Below, piece by piece: positions 23,258 through 32,365 of a DNA stretch of 64,000 nt (positions are counted from its first letter, which is position 1; every line of letters starts with the position of its first letter). Position numbers and translations under genes: made by a program. The notes beneath the pieces are model-generated. The model saw nothing but the letters and a program-made list of their open reading frames with translations, had not been told where the DNA came from and searched no databases. Origin of the DNA: CBFDBF01 sp050287965 (GTDB lineage: Bacteria; Pseudomonadota; Gammaproteobacteria; Chromatiales; Chromatiaceae); contig JBNKCX010000050.1 of assembly GCA_050287965.1 (NCBI GenBank), positions 6,265 to 70,264 of the forward strand, read 5' to 3'.

Positions 23258-26107
23258 TCAGGGACTGATGATATCCTCCAGCGCCCGGTTCAATCGCCGC
23301 TCCAGCCGTTTTTTGAGATTGAGCAGTTCGATGGTGGACCAACTGGATTCAAAGGAGGAGCTTGAGAACTCCAGCCCGGTGAGGTAGATTGGGTAGAGAT
23401 TCTGCTCCCCACGCAGTTCAACGATATGGCGGGCCGCCTCGTGGAACAGTTCTGCGCCATACTCGAGGGAACTGAACTCCCGGTTGCCGCAGATCAGAAG
23501 ATGGGGTGACTGTCGCAGGTTCAGCCCCTCGGTGATAAGGCGCAGATCCAGATATTCATCCGCGATTCGGCTGCGGGGCGGATCGAGTCTTTCCGTTTGC
23601 CAGAGTCCGTCACGATCACGGCTTAACTTGTAATATTCCGGAACCGCCAGGAGTTGCTGGTGGTCGTACTGGCCGGAGCGCAGGCTGCGTAACATGTTCA
23701 GCTCGTTAAAGAAACGTTGTTCCCGGTCCAGCAATTGACGTTCACTGCTGCCGCGGATGATCTGGGTAAACAGCGCTCCCTGTTCGTCAAGGACATAGAG
23801 AGTGATTCCTTCTTTGCCGCTATAGTAAAAGAGCTGAATACTGCCTTCGTGGTTATGCCGCAGAAGGGTGGGCAAGGGGGTCTCGTCAAGCAGTCCCTGG
23901 TCGATGACCACAGGACGAAAACAGTGCTGGGGTTGTGCCAGCTCCTCCAACAACTCCTCCTGAGTCCCGAAAGCAAGGTGGCCGAATTCATCAGCGGTCT
24001 TCTGGATCAGATAGAAATCATCGTCCGCCCGAAAAAGATAACGACCTTCAGGGCCGACACCGCCCGGCCCCAGTTGTTGGCAGACGTCATTAAACAGCCG
24101 CGCCGCCCGATGAGCGATTGAGGTGGCCCGGATAGAGGCGAACCCAAAAGCGGTTACCTCCGGCGGGGTCGCCTGTGGTCGGATCTGTAGCGTCAGGCGC
24201 AGGTAATGACAGAGGGACTCGGCCAGACCGCTGGTGTTCTGCTGCTGGGTCAGCAGTACCTCGCCCCAACTTGTGGTCAACAGTGCGTCCACGCTCTTTA
24301 CCAGGCAGCTGTGATTGGCGCCGAAACTCAGAGGATCACTGCGATCACTGGTGAGCTGTTTGCCCTCCTTGGAGAGATGTTCCATGGGATCCGTTCCGGT
24401 ATTGACGAACAGGGTGCAGGAAGTGGCGTAGGCAGGGCCGGAAAGGGCGGCCATGCTCACTACCTGAGGGTGCGGAAAGGTATAGTTGCGGCGCAGGCAG
24501 TTGAGCAACGAGTGGAGCTCTTTCGGCGCTACCGGGGAATCCGCCGGAAACAGCGCTATTACCGTACTGCGGCTAGCCAGGCCGTTGAGGTGGATCCAGG
24601 CCAGCATCTCCAGCAGGCTGGCGGTGGTTTTCACCGGGGGTACGGTATGGACTGACTCGTCGTTCACCTCACCGCGATAGAGTGTCCAGCGCTCCTCTCC
24701 CTGCTCCCTGCGGTTGAAGTGGAGGGAGAGATATTTTTCCACCAGGTTTCGCGAGATCCCCGGATTGATGCTGTCGATCTTTCCGGGCTGCTTCTCCAGG
24801 GCGGTGAAAAGCTTGCGGCCGAGAAGATTCAGTTCCTCGGGATCGATTTGTCCTGAGGACGCGTGGGTTCTGGAGAACTCGGTCAATACCCGATAGCTGC
24901 TGGTAAGCTCCCGTACCAGGGTGTTGCGCTCCTCCAGAACCTGGTCGATTTTCCAGTCGTTTCGGATGTCCAGGGTTATCAGCCGGGCTTTGTCCCATCG
25001 CCATTCGCTCACCAGTGAGAGTAGAAACTCCCGCTGCCATTTCTCTGTTTTGAGTATCTGCGCGCGGCTCAGGGTCTGTTCCGTTTTGAAATAGAAACAA
25101 CGGCGGGCCAGTTCCAGCCGTTCCATCTGGTTACGTTCCAGCAGGTACTGTTCCACGCGGCGGTAGAGGAGCAGATAGGGGTCCAGCTCATTGGTGTTCA
25201 GGTTGCCGGCGTAGAGCGATTCCTTTGTAACTTGGCAAAGCCAGCGGATATTGGGGAAGTCCCGGGAATAAGCCTCGATCAGCAGCAGCTTGAGCAAGGC
25301 TTTGTAGGGCGCTTCGATGCCTTTGTAGAGTTGCCAGTGGGCGGCGCCGAAAAATTCATCCGCCGGAGTGTTCTCAAGACCGCCGAAGTCGAGGCAGTCA
25401 TACTTATCTACAAAACGTCGTTGCAACAACATGCCTACGTATTCGCTGTAATTGTGCTCCTCCTCCGGCGGCACCAGCCACCAGATGGGGTGGCGTCCGG
25501 CCAGCAGGATGCCGGTGCGGTAGAACTCCTCCAGCAGCAGGTGGCGCTGAGTGGTGCCGCTGCTCTCGTGGGAGAGGGCTTCCCGGTCACCGCGGCGGAA
25601 GGCGTCCACGTCCATGATGAAGATGTGTACCTCCAGCTCCAGCGCCTTGGCCCATTTCTCCAGCCTTATCCGTTTTTCCCTGAGGGCGTCCAACTGTTCC
25701 GGTTTCAGCTCGGGGTCATAACAGAGCCAGACATCGAAGTCGCTGCCGGAGGTGTGCGCGATACTGCCGATACTGCCCATAATATAGAGGCCCTGTATCG
25801 GATAGCGCCGGCGCGCCCTTTTTTTATAGGAAAAGCTGCGGCTCATCTTGCGGGCGGTGCGGATTACCGCCCTGGACGGTGAGTAGTCCGCCACTCCGGC
25901 CGGGGTTTCACTGCCCACGAAGCCGGGGAGCAGCGGGTGATTGATGTGGAACAGCAGCGGCAGGAGGTTGAGGTAATCGCGCTGGGCAGGGGTCAGTTCG
26001 GCCTCGATCCTGCGCAGGCGTTCCCGCTGCAGGCCGAGAAAACGCCGGCGGACAAGACTGAGCTCTTTACGACCTATACCGTCCCGGAAATCAACCGCCT
26101 TTGCCAT
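23258..26107 (-). CDS. cyaA: Class I adenylate cyclase
   Basis: A 949-residue cytosolic class I cyclase making cAMP. The N-terminal nucleotidyltransferase-like part contains the GSIGSIAHTSGSDFDVWLCYD motif (metal Asp pair); the C-terminal half is the regulatory region. Length is close to the enteric and Pseudomonas enzymes. Monocistronic by appearance, with the PAS/GGDEF gene 19 bases upstream on the same strand, so the two may be co-transcribed and link cAMP with another signal (inference). Confidence 0.95.
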   Translation of the reverse strand: MAKAVDFRDGIGRKELSLVRRRFLGLQRERLRRIEAELTPAQRDYLNLLPLLFHINHPLLPGFVGSETPAGVADYSPSRAVIRTARKMSRSFSYKKRARRRYPIQGLYIMGSIGSIAHTSGSDFDVWLCYDPELKPEQLDALREKRIRLEKWAKALELEVHIFIMDVDAFRRGDREALSHESSGTTQRHLLLEEFYRTGILLAGRHPIWWLVPPEEEHNYSEYVGMLLQRRFVDKYDCLDFGGLENTPADEFFGAAHWQLYKGIEAPYKALLKLLLIEAYSRDFPNIRWLCQVTKESLYAGNLNTNELDPYLLLYRRVEQYLLERNQMERLELARRCFYFKTEQTLSRAQILKTEKWQREFLLSLVSEWRWDKARLITLDIRNDWKIDQVLEERNTLVRELTSSYRVLTEFSRTHASSGQIDPEELNLLGRKLFTALEKQPGKIDSINPGISRNLVEKYLSLHFNRREQGEERWTLYRGEVNDESVHTVPPVKTTASLLEMLAWIHLNGLASRSTVIALFPADSPVAPKELHSLLNCLRRNYTFPHPQVVSMAALSGPAYATSCTLFVNTGTDPMEHLSKEGKQLTSDRSDPLSFGANHSCLVKSVDALLTTSWGEVLLTQQQNTSGLAESLCHYLRLTLQIRPQATPPEVTAFGFASIRATSIAHRAARLFNDVCQQLGPGGVGPEGRYLFRADDDFYLIQKTADEFGHLAFGTQEELLEELAQPQHCFRPVVIDQGLLDETPLPTLLRHNHEGSIQLFYYSGKEGITLYVLDEQGALFTQIIRGSSERQLLDREQRFFNELNMLRSLRSGQYDHQQLLAVPEYYKLSRDRDGLWQTERLDPPRSRIADEYLDLRLITEGLNLRQSPHLLICGNREFSSLEYGAELFHEAARHIVELRGEQNLYPIYLTGLEFSSSSFESSWSTIELLNLKKRLERRLNRALEDIISP

Positions 26108-26126
26108 TGGGAGCTGACCATCAGGC

Positions 26127-26969
26127 CTACGAGGAGGTGTCGGCCTCTATTTCCAAAGCCAGCGCTTCCGTTGCCCGCTTCATCAGCAGCCGTGCGTCGT
26201 TTCCCTTTTGCCACTCCGCCAGACCGATATAGAGGCGGACCGTCTGCCGAGCAACCCCCTCGAACAACTCCGAGTCGGCAAAGCCCTGTTGAATCTTGTT
26301 CAGCAGTCTCCGTCCGTCGTCTATGGTGGTTTCCGGCAGTACCAGTGCGAACTGGTTTTCGTTCACACGAGCGATCACATCAACCCAGCGCAGCCGATCG
26401 CGCAGAAATCGGCTGACCGCCAGTATCACCTCATCCGAAGGAGCCTGTTTCGCATCCCCCAGGCCCACCTCCACCACCGCCAGGCTGAGAGGATTGTGGT
26501 ACCGTCGACTACGGGTTACCTGGGCGTTGAGGGCGCGATTCAGGGAGCGCCTGTTGGCTATGCCGGTTAGCGCGTCGGTAATTGCCAGATCGTCAAGTTG
26601 CTGACGCAGTTGGCCGTTCTTTTCCTGCAAATGAACTATTTCCGTAACGTCCTGGAAACAGTGCATCACAGTGCCGGAGGCCGGGATGTCGCGTGCCAGA
26701 CACTGGTACCAACGGGCGCCCTTGTCAGAGTCCGTAAGCTGGAATTGACCGGCACTGTCGAATAAGCCCCGCAGGTCAGGGTAAGGGAGGGTTTCGGCGT
26801 TGTGTCCCGTCAGCTCTTCAGGGTCGACGCCGATAAGTTCCTGAAGCGCACGGTTGACCTGGTGGATATGGCCGCGGCTATCCAGAGTCAGTATGGCGAC
26901 AGGACATTCCTGGAACCACTGCTCCGGAAATTCGCTGTTTTCGTTATTTGTCATAAGACAGATCCCCAT
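26127..26969 (-). CDS. PAS domain protein with degenerate GGDEF domain
   Basis: A 280-residue cytosolic protein with a PAS domain (about residues 17-112) and a GGDEF-like domain (about 125-280). The DALTGIANRRSL opening is conserved, but the signature loop reads NENQF (203-207) in place of GGDEF, and the metal-binding aspartate strand reads VVEVGLGD. It should not make c-di-GMP; it may bind GTP or act as a partner. Starts at ATG 26969 or 26954; both have purine-rich sequence upstream, so the choice is open. It precedes cyaA by 19 bases. Confidence 0.85.
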   Translation of the reverse strand: MGICLMTNNENSEFPEQWFQECPVAILTLDSRGHIHQVNRALQELIGVDPEELTGHNAETLPYPDLRGLFDSAGQFQLTDSDKGARWYQCLARDIPASGTVMHCFQDVTEIVHLQEKNGQLRQQLDDLAITDALTGIANRRSLNRALNAQVTRSRRYHNPLSLAVVEVGLGDAKQAPSDEVILAVSRFLRDRLRWVDVIARVNENQFALVLPETTIDDGRRLLNKIQQGFADSELFEGVARQTVRLYIGLAEWQKGNDARLLMKRATEALALEIEADTSS

Positions 26970-27246
26970 TTAATTCCTGCAGCTATAAACGGCAGATACA
27001 GCGAAAGCTTTAACGCCGGATGCGATTGCGGCGGAATGTCGGTCGGTTTTGGGATTCAGTACCAGAGACCTTTGCCATGCCGGCACGGCGGAAAGGCGAG
27101 GGGACAGGAGGCCGCCGGGATGGGCCGGAAAATCGGTGTCCAAAGGCGGCCGGTGTCGATTTTCCCGCCCCGGCAGATCGCACAGGGCTGAAGCCGGTCG
27201 TTGAGGATCGCAAGCAAACCGGAAGGCAAAGCCCCTTAATCCAAAG
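26970..27246. other. 277-base intergenic region downstream of argH, unassigned
   Basis: No credible gene seen. It holds an inverted repeat GGAAAATCG (27127-27135) / CGATTTTCC (27157-27165) with a 21-base G+C-rich loop. No T tract follows, so a terminator is doubtful. The short minus-strand ORF (27010-27213) has no family resemblance. Confidence 0.3.
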
Positions 27247-28632
27247 TTAGGTGGATTTCAGGCGTTGGTGCGCCCGCGCGATCGCTGCCCTGACCTGCTC
27301 CGGGGCGGTGCCGCCGATATGATTGCGTGCGGCGACCGAACCCTCCAGCGTCAGGACCTCAAAAACGTCCGCCCCTATGCCCGCGGAGAAACCCTGCAGT
27401 TCGGTCAGGGTCAGATCCGCGAGGTCACATCCCTTTTCCACGCAGAGGGCGACGGCCTTGCCCACCACTTCATGGGCATCACGGAAGGGCATCCCGCCCC
27501 GTACCAGGTAGTCCGCCAGGTCGGTGGCCGTGGCGAAGCCCTGAAGCGCCGCGGCACGCATCCTGTCACGGCGGCAACCGATGACGGGCACCATGTCGGC
27601 AAACACACGAAGCGAGCCCTTGAGGTTATCCACGGTGTCGAATAGCGGTTCCTTGTCCTCCTGATTATCCTTGTTGTAGGCCAGGGGTTGGCCCTTCATC
27701 AGGGTCAGCAGGGCCATCAGGTGGCCGAAGATGCGTCCGCTCTTGCCGCGTACCAGTTCGGGGACGTCCGGATTCTTCTTCTGCGGCATTATGGAGGAAC
27801 CGGTGCAGAAACTGTCGGAGAGTTCGACGAAACCGAATTGAGCGCAGGACCAGAGAATGAGCTCTTCGGAGAAGCGCGAAAGATGCATCATGATAAGGGC
27901 CGCCGCTGCGCTAAACTCAATGACAAAGTCCCGATCGCTGACGGCGTCAAGGGAGTTTTCCGCCGGGCGATCGAACCCGAGCAGTTCCGCCGTGAGGTTG
28001 CGGTCGATGGGGTAAGTGGTGCCGGCCAGCGCGGCCGCCCCCAGGGGCATGACGTTCACCCGCCGGTTACAGTCGGCCAGCCGTTCCCGGTCGCGCTGCA
28101 GCATCTCGAACCAGGCCAGCATATGGTGACCGAAGGTAACGGGCTGGGCGGTCTGGAGGTGGGTGAATCCGGGCATGATGGTTTCCGCTTCCTGCTCGGC
28201 GAGGGTCAGGAGAGCCTCCTGAAGACGCAGGATCTCGCCACGTAGGGTTTCGATTTCCGCGCGCAGATAGAGCCGGACATCAGTAGCTACCTGGTCGTTG
28301 CGCGAACGGCCGGTGTGGAGTTTTTTTCCGGCGTCGCCGATATCCTCGGTGAGGGCCGATTCGATGTTCATGTGGACATCTTCCAGGCCCACGGACCACT
28401 CGAAGGTCCCTTCGGCGATGCGTTGTTCGATATTCTTCAGGCCGGAGACGATGAGGTCGCACTCCTGCCGGGTGAGAATCCCCTGCCGCGCCAGCATGGT
28501 GGCGTGTGCAATGGAGCCTTGGATGTCATACTTATACAGTCGCCGGTCGAATTCCACCGAGGCGGTAAAGGCCTCGACAAAGGCGTCGGTAGGTTCGTTG
28601 AAGCGGCCTGACCAGAGTTTATTATCACTCAT
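27247..28632 (-). CDS. argH: Argininosuccinate lyase
   Basis: A 461-residue cytosolic homotetrameric lyase, the last step of arginine synthesis. The superfamily signature GSSIMPQKKNPD holds the catalytic serine loop; the opening LWSGRF and TGRSRNDQVATD are intact. It is divergent from algZ, as in Pseudomonas. A perfect TATAAT on the minus strand lies upstream. Confidence 0.97.
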   Translation of the reverse strand: MSDNKLWSGRFNEPTDAFVEAFTASVEFDRRLYKYDIQGSIAHATMLARQGILTRQECDLIVSGLKNIEQRIAEGTFEWSVGLEDVHMNIESALTEDIGDAGKKLHTGRSRNDQVATDVRLYLRAEIETLRGEILRLQEALLTLAEQEAETIMPGFTHLQTAQPVTFGHHMLAWFEMLQRDRERLADCNRRVNVMPLGAAALAGTTYPIDRNLTAELLGFDRPAENSLDAVSDRDFVIEFSAAAALIMMHLSRFSEELILWSCAQFGFVELSDSFCTGSSIMPQKKNPDVPELVRGKSGRIFGHLMALLTLMKGQPLAYNKDNQEDKEPLFDTVDNLKGSLRVFADMVPVIGCRRDRMRAAALQGFATATDLADYLVRGGMPFRDAHEVVGKAVALCVEKGCDLADLTLTELQGFSAGIGADVFEVLTLEGSVAARNHIGGTAPEQVRAAIARAHQRLKST

Positions 28633-28668
28633 CGCTGATGATTCCTGAAGGATCCGTATTGGCGGAAA

Positions 28669-28674
28669 ATTATA
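28669..28674 (-). promoter_or_regulatory. Candidate -10 box of argH
   Basis: TATAAT on the minus strand, 37 bases upstream of the argH ATG. No convincing -35 is seen at the usual spacing, so confidence is limited. The algZ start (28697, plus strand) is 23 bases away on the other side. Confidence 0.35.
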
Positions 28675-28696
28675 ACACTACCGTGGCGAGGACAGA

Positions 28697-29734
28697 GTGA
28701 CGCAACAGAAGAAACGAGGCGAAACCTTTCTGCCCAATTTCTGTTCCATCCGCGTGGTCTTCGTTATGGTGATCATAGCGGAGCTGCTGGCCGTTGTGTT
28801 GGCGCTCTCCGGCGCGGCAAGGTTCGGGGATGTCACCTACGAGCTGAGTCTGCACTCCCTGTTCATTCAGTGGGTCGTGCTTGCCGGCAGCGGGGCGTTG
28901 TGTCTGTTGCGAACCCGTCTCAGTCGGCTCTCCAACGGTGCCGCCGGCCTGTTGGTCTGGCTGCTTTTCCTGTTTATCACCGCTCTAACCAGCGCATTGG
29001 CGAATCTGCTCCTGGGGCAGATGCTGACCCAGAGTCTCCCCGCCTTTTTTCTGGTGAAGAATCTTGCCGTCAGCGGCGTTATTACCGCTTTGGCGCTGCG
29101 CTATCTCTATCTGCAGCACCTTTGGCGACAGCAAGTGGTGGCCGAGTCCCAGGCGAGATTCCAGGCCCTGCAGTCGCGCATCCGGCCCCATTTTCTGTTC
29201 AACAGCATGAATACCATCGCCAGCCTCACGCGCACCCGTCCGGAAATGGCGGAGGAGGTGGTACACGATCTCTCCGATCTGTTCCGCGCCAGCCTTTCCG
29301 ATGCGCAACACCTCTCAACTCTCGGCAAGGAGCTGGAGTTGGCGCAGGTTTACATACGCATCGAACAGCAGCGGCTGGGGGACCGGCTGCGGGTGGTATG
29401 GGATCTCGAGGAGTTGCCGGAAGAGGCGCAGCTGCCGGCGCTGATTCTTCAGCCGTTGCTGGAAAACGCCGTGTATCACGGTATCGAACCGGCGGTCGGG
29501 CCTGGAACCATCAATATTACCGGCCGTTATCGCCGACACAAGGTGAACCTGAGCATCCGCAACACGTTGCCGGCCGAGCATAGCACCGCTCACCGGCAGG
29601 GCAACCGTCTGGCGGTGGAAAATATTCGCCAGCGGCTGCAGGCCATTTTTGATGAGGAAGCGGGGTTGGTTGCCGGAGAGGTGGATGGCGAACATCAGGT
29701 TCGGCTCTATTTCCCGCATCCCTGGATTGAGTGA
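28697..29734 (+). CDS. algZ: LytS/AlgZ-type sensor histidine kinase
   Basis: A 345-residue membrane kinase. N-terminal FLPNFCS (residues 11-17) is typical of AlgZ. Four predicted helices lie between about 18 and 138. The His_kinase domain of the LytS type has the phosphoacceptor H165 in RPHFLFNSMN, followed by an ATPase domain with LENAVYHGIE. GTG start after GAGGACAGA. It partners with the LytTR regulator just downstream; in Pseudomonas the AlgZ/AlgR pair controls alginate, twitching and virulence, and the same argH-algZ-algR-hemC order is kept here. Confidence 0.9.
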   Translation: MTQQKKRGETFLPNFCSIRVVFVMVIIAELLAVVLALSGAARFGDVTYELSLHSLFIQWVVLAGSGALCLLRTRLSRLSNGAAGLLVWLLFLFITALTSALANLLLGQMLTQSLPAFFLVKNLAVSGVITALALRYLYLQHLWRQQVVAESQARFQALQSRIRPHFLFNSMNTIASLTRTRPEMAEEVVHDLSDLFRASLSDAQHLSTLGKELELAQVYIRIEQQRLGDRLRVVWDLEELPEEAQLPALILQPLLENAVYHGIEPAVGPGTINITGRYRRHKVNLSIRNTLPAEHSTAHRQGNRLAVENIRQRLQAIFDEEAGLVAGEVDGEHQVRLYFPHPWIE

Positions 29735-30468
29735 TGAAGATACTGATCGTCGACGACGAGGAGCCCGCACGGGCACACCTGCGAAGTCTGCTGGAGGAGA
29801 TCGGCTCCCCTTATGAATTGGTCGGCGAGGCGGCGGGCGGCCTAGAGGCGCTGGAAGTTTGCGAACGTATACCGGTTGACCTGGTGTTGCTGGATATTCG
29901 CATGCCGGGGTTGGACGGTCTGACGGCCGCGGCGCGCCTGGCGTCCGGAGAACATCCTCCCGCCGTAATCTTCACCACCGCCTATGATGAGCATGCCGTC
30001 GATGCCTTCGAGAAAAACGCCATCGACTACCTGCTCAAACCGATTCGGCGTCAGCGGCTGGAGCAGGCCCTGGTTAAAACGGCGACCTTGACGCGCCCCC
30101 AGCTGCAACTTCTGCAGGGATTGAAGAGAGAAGAAGAGGAAGCGGCGGTCAACGCCAGTTTCCGTGGGGGTCTGCAGCGTATATCCGTGGCGGAGATCTA
30201 CTATTTCCGCGCTGAACAGAAGTACGTGGTCGCCCGACACCAAGGGGGCGAAGCGTTATTGGAAGAGTCACTGAAATCCCTGGAAGAACAGTTCGGCAGC
30301 CGTTTTCTGCGTATTCACCGCAATGCCCTAGTGGCAAAGGCACGGCTGATGGGGCTGCAGAAAGCGGGTGACGGGCGAATACTGGCCGTCCTTAAAGGCA
30401 TTGACGAGCGGCTGGAGGTGAGTCGCCGGCATCTGGTGGGAGTGCGACGTTTCCTGAAGGGACGGTAG
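29734..30468 (+). CDS. algR: LytTR response regulator (AlgR type)
   Basis: A 244-residue regulator with a receiver domain (about 2-115; phospho-acceptor D54 in LLDIRMPG) and a C-terminal LytTR DNA-binding domain (about 140-240; RIHRNALV segment). The ATG at 29734 overlaps the algZ stop by one base; an in-frame GTG three bases earlier is the alternative. It should bind direct-repeat-type LytTR sites; none are obvious in this window. Downstream target probably includes its own operon and hemC region (inference). Confidence 0.92.
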   Translation: MKILIVDDEEPARAHLRSLLEEIGSPYELVGEAAGGLEALEVCERIPVDLVLLDIRMPGLDGLTAAARLASGEHPPAVIFTTAYDEHAVDAFEKNAIDYLLKPIRRQRLEQALVKTATLTRPQLQLLQGLKREEEEAAVNASFRGGLQRISVAEIYYFRAEQKYVVARHQGGEALLEESLKSLEEQFGSRFLRIHRNALVAKARLMGLQKAGDGRILAVLKGIDERLEVSRRHLVGVRRFLKGR

Positions 30469-30587
30469 CGCCGTGTTTGCCTGATCGGGGTCAGGTAACC
30501 GCAGGTCAGTCCGCCGCGGAATTGATCAGCGGCCCCTGAAGCTTTAGCATTCCCCGTTCCATTTAGAAAGGTAGAGAAATCGCGCCC

Positions 30588-31511
30588 ATGCCGCAAATTA
30601 TTCGTATCGCCACCCGTAAATCCCCCCTTGCCATGTGGCAGGCGGAACATGTTGCCGCCCGGCTGCGCGAGGCCCATCCCGGACTGGAGGTGGAGTTGTT
30701 GGGCATGAGCACACAGGGCGACAAGATACTGGATACGCCGTTGGCCAAGATCGGCGGCAAGGGACTGTTTGTGAAGGAACTGGAGCAGGGAATGCTGGCG
30801 GGTACGGCGGACATCGCCGTGCACTCCATGAAGGATGTCCCGGTGGAACTGCCGGAAGGGCTGCATCTGCCGGTAATCCTGCAGCGGGAGGACCCCCGCG
30901 ACGCCTTTGTCTCTAATAATTTTACAGGGGTAGAAGAGTTGCCGGAGGGCGCGCGGGTGGGCACCGCCAGTCTGCGCCGTCAGTGCCAGCTCAGCGAACG
31001 GCGTCCGGATCTGAAGATCGCCCCGTTGCGCGGGAACGTCAACACCCGTTTGCGTAAACTCGACGAGGGGGAGTTTGACGCCATTATCCTGGCTTCCGCC
31101 GGACTCAAGCGTCTGGGATTCTCGGAGCGTATCACCGCCTATCTGGACGCGGGGCAAAGCCTTCCCGCCATCGGTCAGGGGGCGGTCGGTATCGAATGCC
31201 GCAGTGACGATGACCGCGTCAACGCCCTGATCGCTCCGTTACATCATGCCGATACGGCGGTCTGTGTCAGTGCCGAGCGGGCTATGAATCAGCGCCTAAT
31301 GGGCGGCTGCCAAGTGCCGATCGGCGGATTCGCGGTGCTGGAGGGCGGGCGTCTCCATCTGCGGGGTCTGGTGGGAGAGCCGGACGGCAGCCGGGTCATC
31401 CGGGCGGAGATTACCGGACCGGCGGCTGACAGTGAACTGCTCGGTACGGAGCTTGCGGAAGAACTGCTGGCCAAAGGCGCGGACTCCATTCTTAAGGCGT
31501 TGTACGCGTAG
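30588..31511 (+). CDS. hemC: Porphobilinogen deaminase (hydroxymethylbilane synthase)
   Basis: A 307-residue cytosolic enzyme that polymerises four porphobilinogen units. The dipyrromethane cofactor cysteine is C241 in LMGGCQVPIGG; RIATRKSPLAMWQA opens the protein and KDVPVELPEG is conserved. The ATG follows AAAGGTAGAG. First gene of hemC-hemD-hemX-hemY. The 119-base gap after algR contains a short CCTGA/TCAGG hairpin and probably the hem promoter. Confidence 0.97.
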   Translation: MPQIIRIATRKSPLAMWQAEHVAARLREAHPGLEVELLGMSTQGDKILDTPLAKIGGKGLFVKELEQGMLAGTADIAVHSMKDVPVELPEGLHLPVILQREDPRDAFVSNNFTGVEELPEGARVGTASLRRQCQLSERRPDLKIAPLRGNVNTRLRKLDEGEFDAIILASAGLKRLGFSERITAYLDAGQSLPAIGQGAVGIECRSDDDRVNALIAPLHHADTAVCVSAERAMNQRLMGGCQVPIGGFAVLEGGRLHLRGLVGEPDGSRVIRAEITGPAADSELLGTELAEELLAKGADSILKALYA

Positions 31512-31522
31512 AGGACCGAAGC

Positions 31523-32314
31523 GTGGAGCCTCGAAGCCGGATGTGTGATCTCTCGGGCATCGGGGTGCTGGTAACCCGTCCGGAACAGCAGTCCGCATCC
31601 CTTTGCGACCTGATAGCGGCGCAAGGGGGTATCCCGGTCCCCTTTCCCGCTCTGGTAATTCTGCCCCCTGCCGATCCGGAAGGGATGGCTGTGCGGCTTG
31701 CCGGGTCCGGGCCGTACCATATGGCCATCTTCATCAGTCCCAACGCCGTTCGCCGGGGACTGGCGGTCCTGGGTGGTTCGATGTTGCCCGGAAACCCACG
31801 AATCGCCGCCGTCGGTCAGGGGACTGCACGGGCGCTGGAGAAGGCCGGCGTCCATGTGGATATCCTGCCCGGGGAGCGCTTCGACAGCGAGGTATTGCTG
31901 GAGAGGGAGGAACTGCGCCAGGTGAAGGGCCAGCGCGTCCTCATTCTGCGAGGTAACGGGGGGCGGCCGCTCCTGGGCGACACCTTGCGTGCACGGGGGG
32001 CGGAAGTGGTCTACGCTGAGGTCTATCGCCGGGAGTGTCCCCGGGTGGATGTCGAGCCGCTGGTGCAAGGCTGGGGCGATAAGGTCCAGGTTGTTACGGC
32101 CACAAGTTCGGAAATCCTCGAGAATCTCGCGTCAATCCTCGGGGAAGCGGGCGAATCGCTGCTGACCGCAACGCCGCTGGTGGTGATCAGCGAGCGTATG
32201 CGTGAGAAGGCGCTGGCCCTCGGGTATCGGGAGGTTATTCTCGCCCGGCGGGCGGAGGATGGGGCGATTGTTGACGCCATCTGCCGTTGGGCGGCGGGCA
32301 GGACCCCCACCTGA
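31523..32314 (+). CDS. hemD: Uroporphyrinogen-III synthase
   Basis: A 263-residue cytosolic enzyme that cyclises hydroxymethylbilane with inversion of ring D. The family is weakly conserved; the opening GIGVLVTRPEQQS, the central FISPNAVRRGL and C-terminal TATSSEILENL are recognisable. The GTG start at 31523 has GAGGA eight bases upstream; an ATG at 31541 is a possible second start. Eleven bases after hemC. Confidence 0.92.
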   Translation: MEPRSRMCDLSGIGVLVTRPEQQSASLCDLIAAQGGIPVPFPALVILPPADPEGMAVRLAGSGPYHMAIFISPNAVRRGLAVLGGSMLPGNPRIAAVGQGTARALEKAGVHVDILPGERFDSEVLLEREELRQVKGQRVLILRGNGGRPLLGDTLRARGAEVVYAEVYRRECPRVDVEPLVQGWGDKVQVVTATSSEILENLASILGEAGESLLTATPLVVISERMREKALALGYREVILARRAEDGAIVDAICRWAAGRTPT

Positions 32315-32365
32315 ACAGACAAATTTGTTACTCTACAGAAAAGGGCGGGACACAGGGTACAGGCC

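Noticed and set aside
27010..27213. A 67-codon minus-strand ORF downstream of argH
   Set aside because: No family match that I recognise, odd Arg/Pro/Ser-rich composition, and no clear ribosome site.
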